A DNA stretch of 64,000 nt from Lentisalinibacter sediminis (GTDB lineage Bacteria; Pseudomonadota; Gammaproteobacteria; Steroidobacterales; Woeseiaceae): NCBI RefSeq assembly GCF_040706615.1, contig NZ_JAPDRF010000009.1, forward strand, positions 118,493 to 182,492. The letters run 5' to 3'. This document shows, piece by piece, positions 16,093 to 24,643 of this stretch (position 1 is its first letter; every line of letters begins with the position of its first letter). The notes beneath the pieces are model-generated. The model did no database searches and was not told where the DNA came from. It worked only from the letters and a program-made list of their open reading frames with translations. Position numbers and translations under genes: made by a program.

Positions 16093-17901
16093 TCAGATCA
16101 TTGGGCCGGCGGGGGCGGCTGCCTCCTGTCCGGTTTGTACCGCCCAGAGGCTGGCATAGATGCCGCCCCGGGCCAACAGGGACGCGTGATCGCCGGTTTC
16201 GGCGATGCGGCCCCGCTCGAGCACGATGATACGGTCCGCGTGCACGATGGTGGAAAGCCGATGGGCGATGACAACGGTCGTGCGCGAGTGCGAGATGGTC
16301 GCCAGCGAACGCTGGATGGCCGCCTCGGTCTCGTTGTCCACGGCAGAGGTGGCTTCGTCCAGGATGAGCACCGGCGGGTCCTTTACCAAGGCCCTGGCCA
16401 GCGACAGGCGCTGGCGCTGGCCGCCGGAGAGTTTCTGCCCGCGCTCGCCCACGATGGTGTCCAGACCCCGTGGCAGGCGCTCGATGAATTCCATGGCTTC
16501 GGCCGCCCGGGCCGCCTCGACGATCGCCGCCTCCCTCGCCTCCGGCGCGCCGTAGGCGATGTTCTCCCGCACCGTGCCCTGGAACAGGAATACGTCCTGG
16601 CTCACCAGCCCGATGCGCCGGCGCAGGCTCTCCAGCGTGAAATCGTGGATCGGCCGTCCATCCAGCAGGATCTCGCCCTGCCGCGGCTCGTAGAAGCGCA
16701 GCATAAGCTTGATCAGCGAGCTCTTGCCGGCGCCGGTCTGGCCCACGAAGGCGACGGTTTCGGTCGGCGCAATGTCGAAGTCGATGTCCCTGAGCACCGG
16801 TTCGCCGTCGGCGTAGGCGAACCACACGTGCTCGAACGTGATGCGGCCTTCCACCTCCCCGAGGGCCTCGGCTCCCGGGGCATCGCGGATGCCGACGGGC
16901 GCCTCGATCAGATCGAGGATGCGCCGGGAGGAGGCCATGGCCCGCTCGTACAGGTCCACGGTCTCCGCCAGGCTGGTCAGGGGCCACAGCAGCCGCTGGG
17001 TCAGGAACACGAGCACACCGTAGGCGCCGACGGCCAGGGCGCCGGACAGGGTCATCCAGCCGCCGATCAGGAAGGTGGCGAGGAAGCCGGCGAGGATCGC
17101 CATGCGGATCACGGGGATGAACGCCGAGCTGACGGCGATGGCGCGGCGGTTGGCCGACACGTAGGCGTTGCTGTCCGCCCGCACCCGGTCGGCCTCGAGC
17201 CGCTCCGTGGCGAAGCTCTTGATGGTGGCGATGCCCGAGATGTTGGCCGCAAGGCGCGAGCCCAGCCCGCCGACCCGCTCGCGGACCTCCGCGTAGAGGG
17301 GCTGCGCGCGGCGCTGGAAGTAGAAGGCGCCGACGACGATGACCGGGATGGGCGTGAACGCCACCACCGCGATGAGCGGCGAGACCACGAAGAACACCGT
17401 GCCCACCGCCACCAGCGTGGTCGCCACCTGAATAAGATTGTTGGCGCCGCCGTTCAGGAAGCGCTCGAGCTGGTTCACATCGTCGTTCAGGATAGCCACC
17501 AGGTTGCCCGTGCTCTGGTCCTCGAAATAGGCCAGGTCCAGGTCCTGGACGTTCCGGTAGGCGTCGATGCGCATGGCGTGCTGGAGATCCTGGGCCAGAT
17601 TCCGCCACAGAATCAGATACAGGTACTCGAACAGCGACTCGCTCAACCAGATGACGAGCGTCAGCCCGCCGAGCAGCAGCATCTGGGAGCGGGGCTCGGT
17701 GATGCCGAGCGCGGCCACGAAGGAGTCCTCCTGGCGCACCACCACGTCGATGGCGATGCCGATCAGGATTTCCGGCATCACGTCGAACAGCTTGTTCAGC
17801 ACGGAGCAGGCGCTGGCCAGCCAGATGCGCCGGCGGTAGCCCCGCGCGTAATGAAGCAGGCGCTTCAGTGCCTGGAAGGAGCTCTTGGCCTCGCCACTCA
17901 T
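16093..17901 (-). CDS. ABC exporter, fused permease and ATPase (MsbA-like)
   Basis: The 602-residue half-transporter has six membrane segments in residues about 20-320 and an ATPase domain beyond 350. Its motifs are Walker A (GQTGAGKSSLIKL), signature (LSGGQRQRLSLARAL), Walker B (VLILDEATSAVD) and the H-loop (VIAHRLSTIVHADRI). It is in the MsbA/MDR-like exporter group, acting as a homodimer in the inner membrane. The substrate may be lipid, peptide or drug. The downstream M20 peptidase in the same transcription unit hints at a peptide or acyl-amino-acid substrate, but this is weak. Confidence 0.92.
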   Translation of the reverse strand: MSGEAKSSFQALKRLLHYARGYRRRIWLASACSVLNKLFDVMPEILIGIAIDVVVRQEDSFVAALGITEPRSQMLLLGGLTLVIWLSESLFEYLYLILWRNLAQDLQHAMRIDAYRNVQDLDLAYFEDQSTGNLVAILNDDVNQLERFLNGGANNLIQVATTLVAVGTVFFVVSPLIAVVAFTPIPVIVVGAFYFQRRAQPLYAEVRERVGGLGSRLAANISGIATIKSFATERLEADRVRADSNAYVSANRRAIAVSSAFIPVIRMAILAGFLATFLIGGWMTLSGALAVGAYGVLVFLTQRLLWPLTSLAETVDLYERAMASSRRILDLIEAPVGIRDAPGAEALGEVEGRITFEHVWFAYADGEPVLRDIDFDIAPTETVAFVGQTGAGKSSLIKLMLRFYEPRQGEILLDGRPIHDFTLESLRRRIGLVSQDVFLFQGTVRENIAYGAPEAREAAIVEAARAAEAMEFIERLPRGLDTIVGERGQKLSGGQRQRLSLARALVKDPPVLILDEATSAVDNETEAAIQRSLATISHSRTTVVIAHRLSTIVHADRIIVLERGRIAETGDHASLLARGGIYASLWAVQTGQEAAAPAGPMI

Positions 17902-18129
17902 CGGGCGAGCTTATCAGGGCCTTAGGAGCGGAGCACTGTCAGACCCGCAGCCCCCGCCCGGACGAACTTTCAGCGGATGCTGCAGCGCAATAAGTAATTT
18001 TCGAGGGTCCTATCAGGACAATCCGTATACCCCCATTGCAGCGGCCGGCGGACAATAGTGTCGGTCGCGTGAACATTCATTGGCGGTCTGGTTGCTTGCG
18101 ACCGCTGCATCAGGCCAAGGAGACTCGTG

Positions 18130-18831
18130 ATGAAGGCATCTTCATTAAGAATTCTGGCTGTCTGCTTCGGTACGTCTCTGCTCATCGCAGGGCCGGCACA
18201 AGCCTATGAGGCAGGCGATTGGCTGTTCCGTGTGGGTGTGACCTCAGTCGACCCGAAGTCGGACAACCTGGACACCGCCGTGCCGGCAGGTGATGGCACG
18301 ACGCCGGTGACGATCGAGGTCGACAGCGGTACGACGCTGACCTTCAACGGCACCTATTTCTTCTCGCCGAACTGGGGGCTGGAAGTCCTCGCCGCGGCAC
18401 CGTTCAACCATGACATCGAGATCAAGGGCATCGGCAAGATCGCCGAAACGGATCACCTGCCGCCGACCTTCTCGCTGCAGTATCACTTCCTGCCGGACGG
18501 CGCATTCCAGCCTTACGTCGGGCTCGGCCTGAACATGACGATCTTCTTCAGCGAAGACGTCGATCAGGCCCTGATCGATACCGTCGAAGCCCTCAACCCG
18601 GGTCTCGACGTGACGGGCGCGGATCTCGATCTCGACACGTCGTTCGGTCTCGCCGCTCAGGTGGGTGCCGACTTCATCCTGAACGAGAACTGGACGATCA
18701 ACTTCGACGTGCGCTGGATCAACATCGAGACGGATGCCGAGCTGACGGTCGACCCCGTCGGCACTCTGGATCTGGGCACGGTCGAGATCGACCCCTGGGT
18801 GTACGGTATCAACGTGGGCTACAAGTTCTGA
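18130..18831 (+). CDS. OmpW family outer membrane protein
   Basis: The 233-residue protein has a signal peptide ending in AGPAQAYEAGDW. The typical OmpW pattern follows: DWLFRVGVTSVDPKSDN at the mature N-terminus, LQYHFLPDGAFQPYVGLGLN in the middle and GINVGYKF at the C-terminus, an eight-stranded barrel with a terminal Phe. I chose ATG 18130 over GTG 18127 because AAGGAGA lies 5 nt before it. OmpW proteins let small hydrophobic molecules cross the outer membrane. It is a single gene ended by a clear terminator. Confidence 0.93.
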   Translation: MKASSLRILAVCFGTSLLIAGPAQAYEAGDWLFRVGVTSVDPKSDNLDTAVPAGDGTTPVTIEVDSGTTLTFNGTYFFSPNWGLEVLAAAPFNHDIEIKGIGKIAETDHLPPTFSLQYHFLPDGAFQPYVGLGLNMTIFFSEDVDQALIDTVEALNPGLDVTGADLDLDTSFGLAAQVGADFILNENWTINFDVRWINIETDAELTVDPVGTLDLGTVEIDPWVYGINVGYKF

Positions 18832-18855
18832 TACCACAACGTATCGGACGGGAAG

Positions 18856-18883
18856 AGGCCGGGCTGTCACGCCCGGCCTTTTT
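18856..18883 (+). terminator. Rho-independent terminator after ompW-like gene
   Basis: A perfect 9-bp stem, AGGCCGGGC (18856-18864) paired with GCCCGGCCT (18871-18879), with a 6-nt loop, runs into a T-tract. It ends the OmpW transcript 25 bp after its stop. Confidence 0.9.
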
Positions 18884-18887
18884 CGTT

Positions 18888-19652
18888 TCAGCCTTCCTGC
18901 TTCAGGAATTCCTCTTCCTTCGGCACTCTCTTGTGCAGGGCCACCGGCCGGCGGCTCTTCCTGACCTTCAGGTTCAGCATCTCGACGCCCACCGAGAAGG
19001 CCATGGCGAAGTAGATGTAGCCCTTCGGGATGTGCAGGTCGATGCCTTCGGCGATCAGCGCCGTGCCGATCAGCACCAGGAAAGATAGCGCCAGCATCTT
19101 GACCGTGGGATGCTCGTCCACGAAGCGGCCGATGGCGCCGGCCGCGAACATCATCACGCCCACCGCAATGACAACGGCGATGACCATCACCGCCAGGTGG
19201 TCGGCCATGCCGACGGCGGTGATCACCGAGTCGAGGGAGAACACCATGTCGACGATCGCGATCTGCGCAAGGACTCCGCCGAAGGTCGCCGCCTTTACCT
19301 GCTTCTCGTCGGCGTCCACGCCCTCCACCGAGTGGTGAATCTCCAGCGTTGATTTTGCGAGCAGGAACAGCCCGCCGCCGATCAGGATCAGGTCGCGGCC
19401 GGAGATGCCGGTACCCAGCACCTCGAACAGGTCTGTCGACAGCCGCATGATCCAGGTGATCAGCAGCAGGAGCACGATGCGCATGCCCATGGCCAGCCCC
19501 AGGCCCAGGATGCGGGCGCGCTGACGCTGCTCTACGGGCAGCCGGCCCACCAGCACCGAGATGAAGATGATGTTGTCGATGCCGAGCACGATCTCGAGCA
19601 CCGTCAGCGAGGCCAGTGCGATCCAGGCCTCCGGCATGGTGATCCATTCCAC
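18888..19652 (-). CDS. TerC family integral membrane protein
   Basis: The 254-residue protein has seven or eight membrane segments with the TerC signatures LEIVLGIDNIIFISVLVGRLP and VDMVFSLDSVITAVGMADH, whose acidic residues probably bind metal ions. The C-terminus is charged. The family includes YgdQ/YoaE-type proteins and is linked to metal efflux (Mn, Ca) and metallation of exported proteins; tellurite resistance is only the historic name. It is a single gene, convergent with OmpW across the terminator. Confidence 0.9.
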   Translation of the reverse strand: MEWITMPEAWIALASLTVLEIVLGIDNIIFISVLVGRLPVEQRQRARILGLGLAMGMRIVLLLLITWIMRLSTDLFEVLGTGISGRDLILIGGGLFLLAKSTLEIHHSVEGVDADEKQVKAATFGGVLAQIAIVDMVFSLDSVITAVGMADHLAVMVIAVVIAVGVMMFAAGAIGRFVDEHPTVKMLALSFLVLIGTALIAEGIDLHIPKGYIYFAMAFSVGVEMLNLKVRKSRRPVALHKRVPKEEEFLKQEG

Positions 19653-19844
19653 AGCTAGTCTCCGCGGCGTTGTCCCCGTCGGCGCCAGACGTTATCACAA
19701 GCCGACGGTTGCGCCGGCAGGGCGGTAGTGGTATTCCCGAATAGGCTGTGCCTGCCGCCCTCCGCAGGATGGGTTTTCGGGCGGGAAGGGCTCCGCCGGC
19801 CCGGTTGCGCACGCATCTCCGGGAAGTCGCGTCAGGAACGAACT

Positions 19845-20417
19845 ATGCCGACACCAGTTTCCACGGTCCTCGCCCAGCTGCGGGACGACCATCGCAATAT
19901 CGCCGTCCTGCTGCAGCTGCTGGAGAAGGAGACGCGGCGGATCGCCGACGGGCTCGAGCCCGACTACGAGCTGGCGCATGACATCATGCGCTACATGACG
20001 TCGTATCCCGATTCCGTGCACCATCCGCGGGAGGACCGCATCTATCATCGGCTGAAGGTCGTGGCGCCGGACATGCTGAGCGGCATCGACGGCATCCTCG
20101 CGGAGCACGACGAGCTGGGACGCATCGGCATCGAGCTGCGCGAGGCGCTGGACGCCGTGGAGGCCGGCTCCGTGGTGCGGCGGGACGAGCTCGCGGCGGC
20201 CGCCGCGGACTACGTGCGCAAGCTGAGAGACCATATGCGCTGGGAAGAGGCGGCGCTCTTCACGCTGGCCGACGAGCTGCTCGCGGACGAGGACTGGGAT
20301 GCGCTGCCCGGCCAGACGGACCAGTCCCACGACCCGATCTTCGGTCCCTCGGTGCAGTCCTCCTACGAGAGCCTGTACAAGTTCATCCGCAACGAGGCGG
20401 ACTCGCTGGATCACTGA
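19845..20417 (+). CDS. Hemerythrin domain-containing protein
   Basis: The 190-residue protein is a four-helix HHE/hemerythrin-type bundle. Likely di-iron ligands are in LRDDHRNIAVLLQLLE, VHHPREDRIYHRL, LAEHDELGR and HMRWEEAALF. I set the start at the ATG preceded by CAGGAACGAACT; an upstream extension of 39 codons is Arg/Pro-rich and unlikely. Such proteins sense or bind O2 or NO or protect iron centres. The gene lies 100 bp upstream of the DUF1538 operon on the same strand and may be part of it. Confidence 0.87.
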   Translation: MPTPVSTVLAQLRDDHRNIAVLLQLLEKETRRIADGLEPDYELAHDIMRYMTSYPDSVHHPREDRIYHRLKVVAPDMLSGIDGILAEHDELGRIGIELREALDAVEAGSVVRRDELAAAAADYVRKLRDHMRWEEAALFTLADELLADEDWDALPGQTDQSHDPIFGPSVQSSYESLYKFIRNEADSLDH

Positions 20418-20519
20418 GGCGGCCGCCCCGCCGGAGGACCAGGACGAAAAGGACAACCAGGACGGCCGGCGATACGGCCGAAAGAAGGGCAGACAACAGG
20501 GGAGAGAACGCACAGCGCC

Positions 20520-21263
20520 ATGTTTGATGTCCTGCGCGCGCTCGGGCGCGATCTCCGCGACAGTCTGCGCGACCTGACTCCCATCGTCGTGGTCATCGCG
20601 GTGTTCGAGCTGCTGGTGCTGCGTCAGCCGGCGGCGACGCTCGCGCCGCTCGCCGGCGGCGTCCTCCTGGTGGTCATCGGTCTCACCCTGTTCATCTACG
20701 GGCTCAAGCTGGCGCTCTTCCCCGTGGGCGAGAATCTGGCCCACGCGCTGGCCCGCAAGGGCAGCGTCTTCTGGCTGATCGCGTTCGCTTTCGCGCTCGG
20801 CTTCGGCACGACCGTCGCCGAGCCGGCACTGATCGCCGTGGCGGCCGAGGCCGGTGAGGTGGCCGCGATGGCGGGCGCCATCGAGGCGACACCGGAGTCG
20901 GAGACGCGCTACGCCACCGGGCTCAGGATGACCGTCGCGCTGGCGGTCGGCGTCGCGCTGGTCCTCGGGGTCATGCGCATCATCACCGGCTGGCCGCTGC
21001 CCGCCATGATCATCGGCGGCTACGTCATCGTGGTGATCGCCACGATCTTCGCACCCGCGGAGATCGTCGGCATCGCCTACGATTCCGGTGCGGTCACCAC
21101 TTCCACCGTCACGGTGCCCCTGGTGGCGGCGCTGGGCGTCGGTCTGGCCTCGTCGCTGGAGGGGCGTAACCCCATGCTGGATGGCTTCGGGCTCATCGCG
21201 TTCGCATCGCTGACGCCCATCATCTTCGTCATGGGCTACGGGATCATGCTGCAGTGGATCTGA
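20520..21263 (+). CDS. DUF1538 membrane protein, first of a split pair
   Basis: The 247-residue protein has about seven membrane segments. It holds the DUF1538 family motifs LGFGTTVAEPAL and AYDSGAVTTSTVTVPLVAALG. DUF1538 proteins are presumed transporters and often have two copies of this domain in one chain; here the copies are two adjacent genes overlapping by 10 bp. The second gene repeats both motifs almost exactly. The operon continues with a PII-like and a CBS protein, so transport is probably controlled by nucleotide-binding regulators. The transported substrate is unknown. Confidence 0.9.
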   Translation: MFDVLRALGRDLRDSLRDLTPIVVVIAVFELLVLRQPAATLAPLAGGVLLVVIGLTLFIYGLKLALFPVGENLAHALARKGSVFWLIAFAFALGFGTTVAEPALIAVAAEAGEVAAMAGAIEATPESETRYATGLRMTVALAVGVALVLGVMRIITGWPLPAMIIGGYVIVVIATIFAPAEIVGIAYDSGAVTTSTVTVPLVAALGVGLASSLEGRNPMLDGFGLIAFASLTPIIFVMGYGIMLQWI

Positions 21264-22090
21264 TCGCGGGCAGCCTGGCGATCCTCGGCGGCACGGCGCT
21301 CGACGTGGCGCCCATCGCACTGTTCCTGTTTCTGTTCCAGTGGTTCGTCATCGGCGGCCGGATGCCGGACCGCAACCGCATCGTGGTCGGATTCGTACTC
21401 GTGGTCATCGGTCTCGGCTGCTTTCTCATCGGGCTGGAGCAGGCCCTGTTCCCGCTCGGCCGGCTCATGGCGCAGCAGCTGACCTCCCCGGAATTCATCG
21501 GCACGGCCGGGAACCTGCTCTCCGGCGTGCAGTGGGCCGACTATCTGTGGGTCTACGCCTTCGCCTTCTGCCTCGGCTTCAGCACCACGCTGGCCGAGCC
21601 GGCGCTGCTGGTGGTCGCTCTGAAGGCGAGGGACGTCTCGGGCGGAGCCATTCATCCATGGGGTCTCAGGGTGGCTGTGGCCCTCGGTGTCGCGATCGGT
21701 GTGTCGCTCGGCTGTCTGCGCATCGTGACCGGCACGCCGCTGCATTACTACATCATCGCCTGCTACGTCATACTGATGGTGCAGACGTATTTCTCGCCGC
21801 GCACGATCGTGCCGCTCGCCTACGACTCCGGCGGCGTCACGACCTCCACGGTAACGGTTCCGCTGATAACGGCGCTGGGCCTCGGCCTTGCCGAATCCGT
21901 GCCGGGCCGCAGCCCCCTTCTGGACGGGTTCGGTCTGGTGGCTTTCGCCTGCATGTTCCCGATCATCTGTGTCCTGGCGTATGCCCAGCTGTCGGAGCTG
22001 TGGGGCCGCAGTCAGTCCAGCCACGAACAAGAGTCGCGCGACGGCGGGACCGTCGCGAAACGGGATAAGGAGAACGGCAATGCACTTTAA
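21254..22090 (+). CDS. DUF1538 membrane protein, second of a split pair
   Basis: The 278-residue polytopic protein begins at a GTG inside the upstream gene (10-bp overlap). It carries LGFSTTLAEPALLVVALKA and AYDSGGVTTSTVTVPLITALG, parallel to the motifs of its neighbour, and has a hydrophilic C-terminal tail. The two proteins probably form a heterodimer that mimics the fused two-domain family members (inference). Its end overlaps the PII-like gene by 11 bp, which implies tight stoichiometric translation. Confidence 0.9.
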   Translation: MDLIAGSLAILGGTALDVAPIALFLFLFQWFVIGGRMPDRNRIVVGFVLVVIGLGCFLIGLEQALFPLGRLMAQQLTSPEFIGTAGNLLSGVQWADYLWVYAFAFCLGFSTTLAEPALLVVALKARDVSGGAIHPWGLRVAVALGVAIGVSLGCLRIVTGTPLHYYIIACYVILMVQTYFSPRTIVPLAYDSGGVTTSTVTVPLITALGLGLAESVPGRSPLLDGFGLVAFACMFPIICVLAYAQLSELWGRSQSSHEQESRDGGTVAKRDKENGNAL

Positions 22091-22430
22091 ACTGATCATC
22101 GCCTTCGTCGAGGACGACAAGACCGACGCCATCATGGAAGCGGCCAGAGAGGCCGGGGCGACCGGCTGCACCGTCGTCAACAACGCGAGGGGCGAGGGTT
22201 CCAAGGAGAAGAAGACCTTCCTGGGCCTCACGCTCTCCACCCAGCGGGACGTGGTCATGATGCTGGTGGAGCAGCATCTCAGCCGCCACATTCTGGAGCA
22301 CATCGGCGAGGTGGGGGAGTTCGACGAGAAACCCGGCACGGGTATCGCGATCCAGATCGATGTCGAGGACGCCGTGGGCGTCACGAGTCAGGCACAGAAG
22401 CTGACCGAGGTAGTGGAGGAGCAGTTGTGA
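22080..22430 (+). CDS. PII-like nitrogen-regulatory family protein
   Basis: The 116-residue protein has the PII ferredoxin-like fold. It starts MHFKLIIAFVEDDKTDAIMEAAREAGATGCTV and ends with GTGIAIQIDVEDAVGV, which corresponds to the nucleotide-binding GTG-x-I B/C-loop. The T-loop region (residues about 35-60) lacks the modified Tyr and sequence of GlnB/GlnK, so it is a divergent PII dedicated to its operon rather than a general nitrogen sensor (inference). By analogy with GlnK-AmtB, it may gate the DUF1538 pair. It starts inside the upstream gene, behind AAGGAGAACGGCA. Confidence 0.87.
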   Translation: MHFKLIIAFVEDDKTDAIMEAAREAGATGCTVVNNARGEGSKEKKTFLGLTLSTQRDVVMMLVEQHLSRHILEHIGEVGEFDEKPGTGIAIQIDVEDAVGVTSQAQKLTEVVEEQL

Positions 22431-22475
22431 GGGGAAGGAATCCGTGCTGCTGCCGACGAACAGAGAGGAGTGATC

Positions 22476-22883
22476 ATGGCTGAACGAAAATGGGTGCCTG
22501 TCAGCGAGGTGATGCATCGCGAAGTCACGGAGATCGACGGCAGCATGACCGTGCTGGACGCGCTCAAGACGATGAAGCAGGTGCAGGCCACCTGCCTGAT
22601 CGTCAAGCGGCGTCACGAGCGCGACGAGTACGGCATGCTGCTCTTCTCGGACATTGCCAAGCACGTCATCGGTCAGGACCGGGCGCCGGAACGCGTCAAC
22701 GTCTACGAGATCATGGCGAAACCGGTCATCTCGGTGCGGCCGGAGATGGACATCCGCTATTGCGCACGCCTGTTCGAGAGTGTGGGCATCGGCCACGCGC
22801 CGGTGATCGACGAGACGCATACGGTGGTGGGCATCGTCAGCTACTACGTGCTGGCGCTGGAGGCGCTGCCGACGCTGGAGTGA
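22476..22883 (+). CDS. CBS domain-containing protein
   Basis: The 135-residue protein is a tandem CBS pair. The first unit begins VSEVMHREVTEIDGSMTVLDALKTM and the second VYEIMAKPVISVRPEMDIRYCARLFESVGIGHAPVID. CBS pairs bind AMP, ATP or related ligands and often regulate transporters. ATG 22476 has AGAGAGGAG 5 nt before it. It follows the PII-like gene by 45 bp, making a second nucleotide-sensing subunit in the DUF1538 operon. Confidence 0.9.
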   Translation: MAERKWVPVSEVMHREVTEIDGSMTVLDALKTMKQVQATCLIVKRRHERDEYGMLLFSDIAKHVIGQDRAPERVNVYEIMAKPVISVRPEMDIRYCARLFESVGIGHAPVIDETHTVVGIVSYYVLALEALPTLE

Positions 22884-22893
22884 GACCGGTCGC

Positions 22894-23559
22894 ATGACAC
22901 CGACCCGTCGATCTCCCGTACGCCCGCAGGACGCGGCGAGCCTGCTGATCTACCGTCGGCGCGGCCGCGGCGTGGAAGTGCTCATGGGCCGGCGCCGCCG
23001 CGAGGCACGGTTCACGCCGGGCGTCTACGTCTTCCCCGGCGGCCGGCTCGAGCCGGACGACCGGCGTGCGCTGCCGGCGACCGAGCTCCCGGCCGACCAA
23101 CGGGGGGCGTTCCGCTCGCACGCGCACGCCCGGGCGCTCGCCATGGCGGCGGTGCGCGAGACCGCGGAGGAGACCGGCCTGGTGCTGGGTGTGCCGGGGC
23201 ACGTGGGCCCGGGTGCCGGCGGCTGGGACATCTTCCGGGCGCTGGGTGTCGCACCGCCGCTGCATCGCCTGCGCTATGTCGGCCGTGCCATCACGCCCGC
23301 CGGTAGTCCCTGGCGATACCATGCCCGCTTCTTCATGGTCGACGCCCGGCATCTGCACGGCGCGCTCGGCGGCGACGGCGAATTGCTGGACCTGCGCTGG
23401 GTGGATCCGGAGGGGAGCCTCGCTGCCGGGCTCATCGACGTGACCGAGGCCATGCTCGCCGAGGTCCGTCCGTGCCTCGCGGATCCCGGGCGGTCTCCCC
23501 TGTTCCTGTGCTACCGGGGCGAGCGCTGCTATCTCCGCCGTGAGCGGCCGGGGAGCTGA
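22894..23559 (+). CDS. NUDIX hydrolase
   Basis: The 221-residue protein has the NUDIX helix AMAAVRETAEETGLVLG, a slightly relaxed form of the consensus REUxEExGU box that holds the catalytic metal ligands. The N-terminal VLMGRRRREARFTPGVYVFPGGRLEPDD is typical of the NUDT7/NUDT19 or CoA-diphosphatase-like branch. It would hydrolyse a nucleoside-diphosphate-linked compound. It lies 10 bp after the CBS gene and 25 bp before the RibA-like gene on the same strand, so it could be co-transcribed with either. Confidence 0.9.
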   Translation: MTPTRRSPVRPQDAASLLIYRRRGRGVEVLMGRRRREARFTPGVYVFPGGRLEPDDRRALPATELPADQRGAFRSHAHARALAMAAVRETAEETGLVLGVPGHVGPGAGGWDIFRALGVAPPLHRLRYVGRAITPAGSPWRYHARFFMVDARHLHGALGGDGELLDLRWVDPEGSLAAGLIDVTEAMLAEVRPCLADPGRSPLFLCYRGERCYLRRERPGS

Positions 23560-23584
23560 CGGCCGGCGGTGCTATCCTTCGCGC

Positions 23585-24403
23585 ATGTTCACCTACATCG
23601 ATCCCACGATCCGCGGCCGGCTGATCGAGCAGGGCCGTCTGATCCGCATCGACCGCTACGGACGGGTCATCGACGCGGCCAATCCGCCGCCGCCGGGCGA
23701 GCCGGCGATCAACGTGCTCGGTCCCATACCGCTGCCGCTGGACGTCGCCGGCCTGCGCATGGAGGTCCGCTGGTACGCGGCGGTGCGGCATACCGAGTTG
23801 TCCAAGGTGGAGGACCTCGCCCGGGAGCTCCGGGAGCAGGGCGGCCAGCGGCTGTTCGCCACGCTCGCCTCTTCCATGGCGGTCAACAGCGTGCTCCTGA
23901 TCGGCGAACCGGAGACGGCCGACCGGCCGCTCGTCCGCGTACACTCGAGCTGCCTCACGGGTGACGTCTTCGGCTCCCAGCGCTGCGAATGCGGACCCCA
24001 GTTCGTCGCAGCCATGCACCGCATCCATGCCGACCCCGCGGGTGGCGTTCTCATCTACATGGCCGGCCACGAAGGCCGCGGCATCGGGCTCTGGGCGAAG
24101 GCGGTCACCTACATCCTGCAGGACGCCGGCGAGGACACCTACCAGGCCAACCGGTCTCTCGGCCTGCCGGACGACTCCAGAGACTTCGGCGACGCTGCCG
24201 CCCTGCTGCATCATTTCCTCGGTACGCGGCCGTTCCGTCTGCTGACCAACAACCCGAAGAAGGTCGCCGACCTGGCGGAGCACGGGCTGACGGACATCGT
24301 CGCGGTCAAGCACGTAACCGGCGTGGGCGACTGGAACCGTCGCTACCTGGCGGCAAAGCGGGACTGGGGCCACCGGCTCAGCGACGAGGACCTCACGGAC
24401 TGA
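23585..24403 (+). CDS. ribA: GTP cyclohydrolase II (RibA family), extended form
   Basis: The 272-residue protein has the RibA signatures VHSSCLTGDVFGSQRCECG, with three Cys as zinc ligands, and AGHEGRGIGL, plus LLTNNPKKV near the end. It converts GTP to the pyrimidine precursor of riboflavin. It is about 70 residues longer than E. coli RibA, with an N-terminal stretch containing RIDRYGRVIDAANPPPP and a proline-rich linker. No other riboflavin genes are near; it may be a second copy or act in a different pterin/flavin route. The upstream NUDIX gene could supply the pyrophosphate-removing step, but this is only a suggestion. I set the start at the ATG at 23585; GTG 23540 is an alternative. Confidence 0.88.
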   Translation: MFTYIDPTIRGRLIEQGRLIRIDRYGRVIDAANPPPPGEPAINVLGPIPLPLDVAGLRMEVRWYAAVRHTELSKVEDLARELREQGGQRLFATLASSMAVNSVLLIGEPETADRPLVRVHSSCLTGDVFGSQRCECGPQFVAAMHRIHADPAGGVLIYMAGHEGRGIGLWAKAVTYILQDAGEDTYQANRSLGLPDDSRDFGDAAALLHHFLGTRPFRLLTNNPKKVADLAEHGLTDIVAVKHVTGVGDWNRRYLAAKRDWGHRLSDEDLTD

Positions 24404-24643
24404 AAGTGCCGGTGAGACCGGCGACCATTGCGGCCGCCGGCACACCGGTCTGGGGGGCGTCGTCCGGCCGGTTACCTCCGTGGTATCCGCTGCGGCATCC
24501 TGTCGCTTGCCGGACGGTCGGCTGCGGGCGTCGGGTGGGGGGGTCCGCAGCCTGGAACGGGTCTGGGTGATTTCCCGAACCGGGATTGATACTAGCGGGC
24601 CCGCATTACAGGCCGATGAAATCAGTCCATGTAACGGACCGAT

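Noticed and set aside
16076..17608. Upstream in-frame extension of the M20 peptidase gene
   Set aside because: It is the antisense-like frame of the ABC exporter on the same strand, with Arg/Gly/Pro-rich sequence and no homology. The peptidase starts at 16075.
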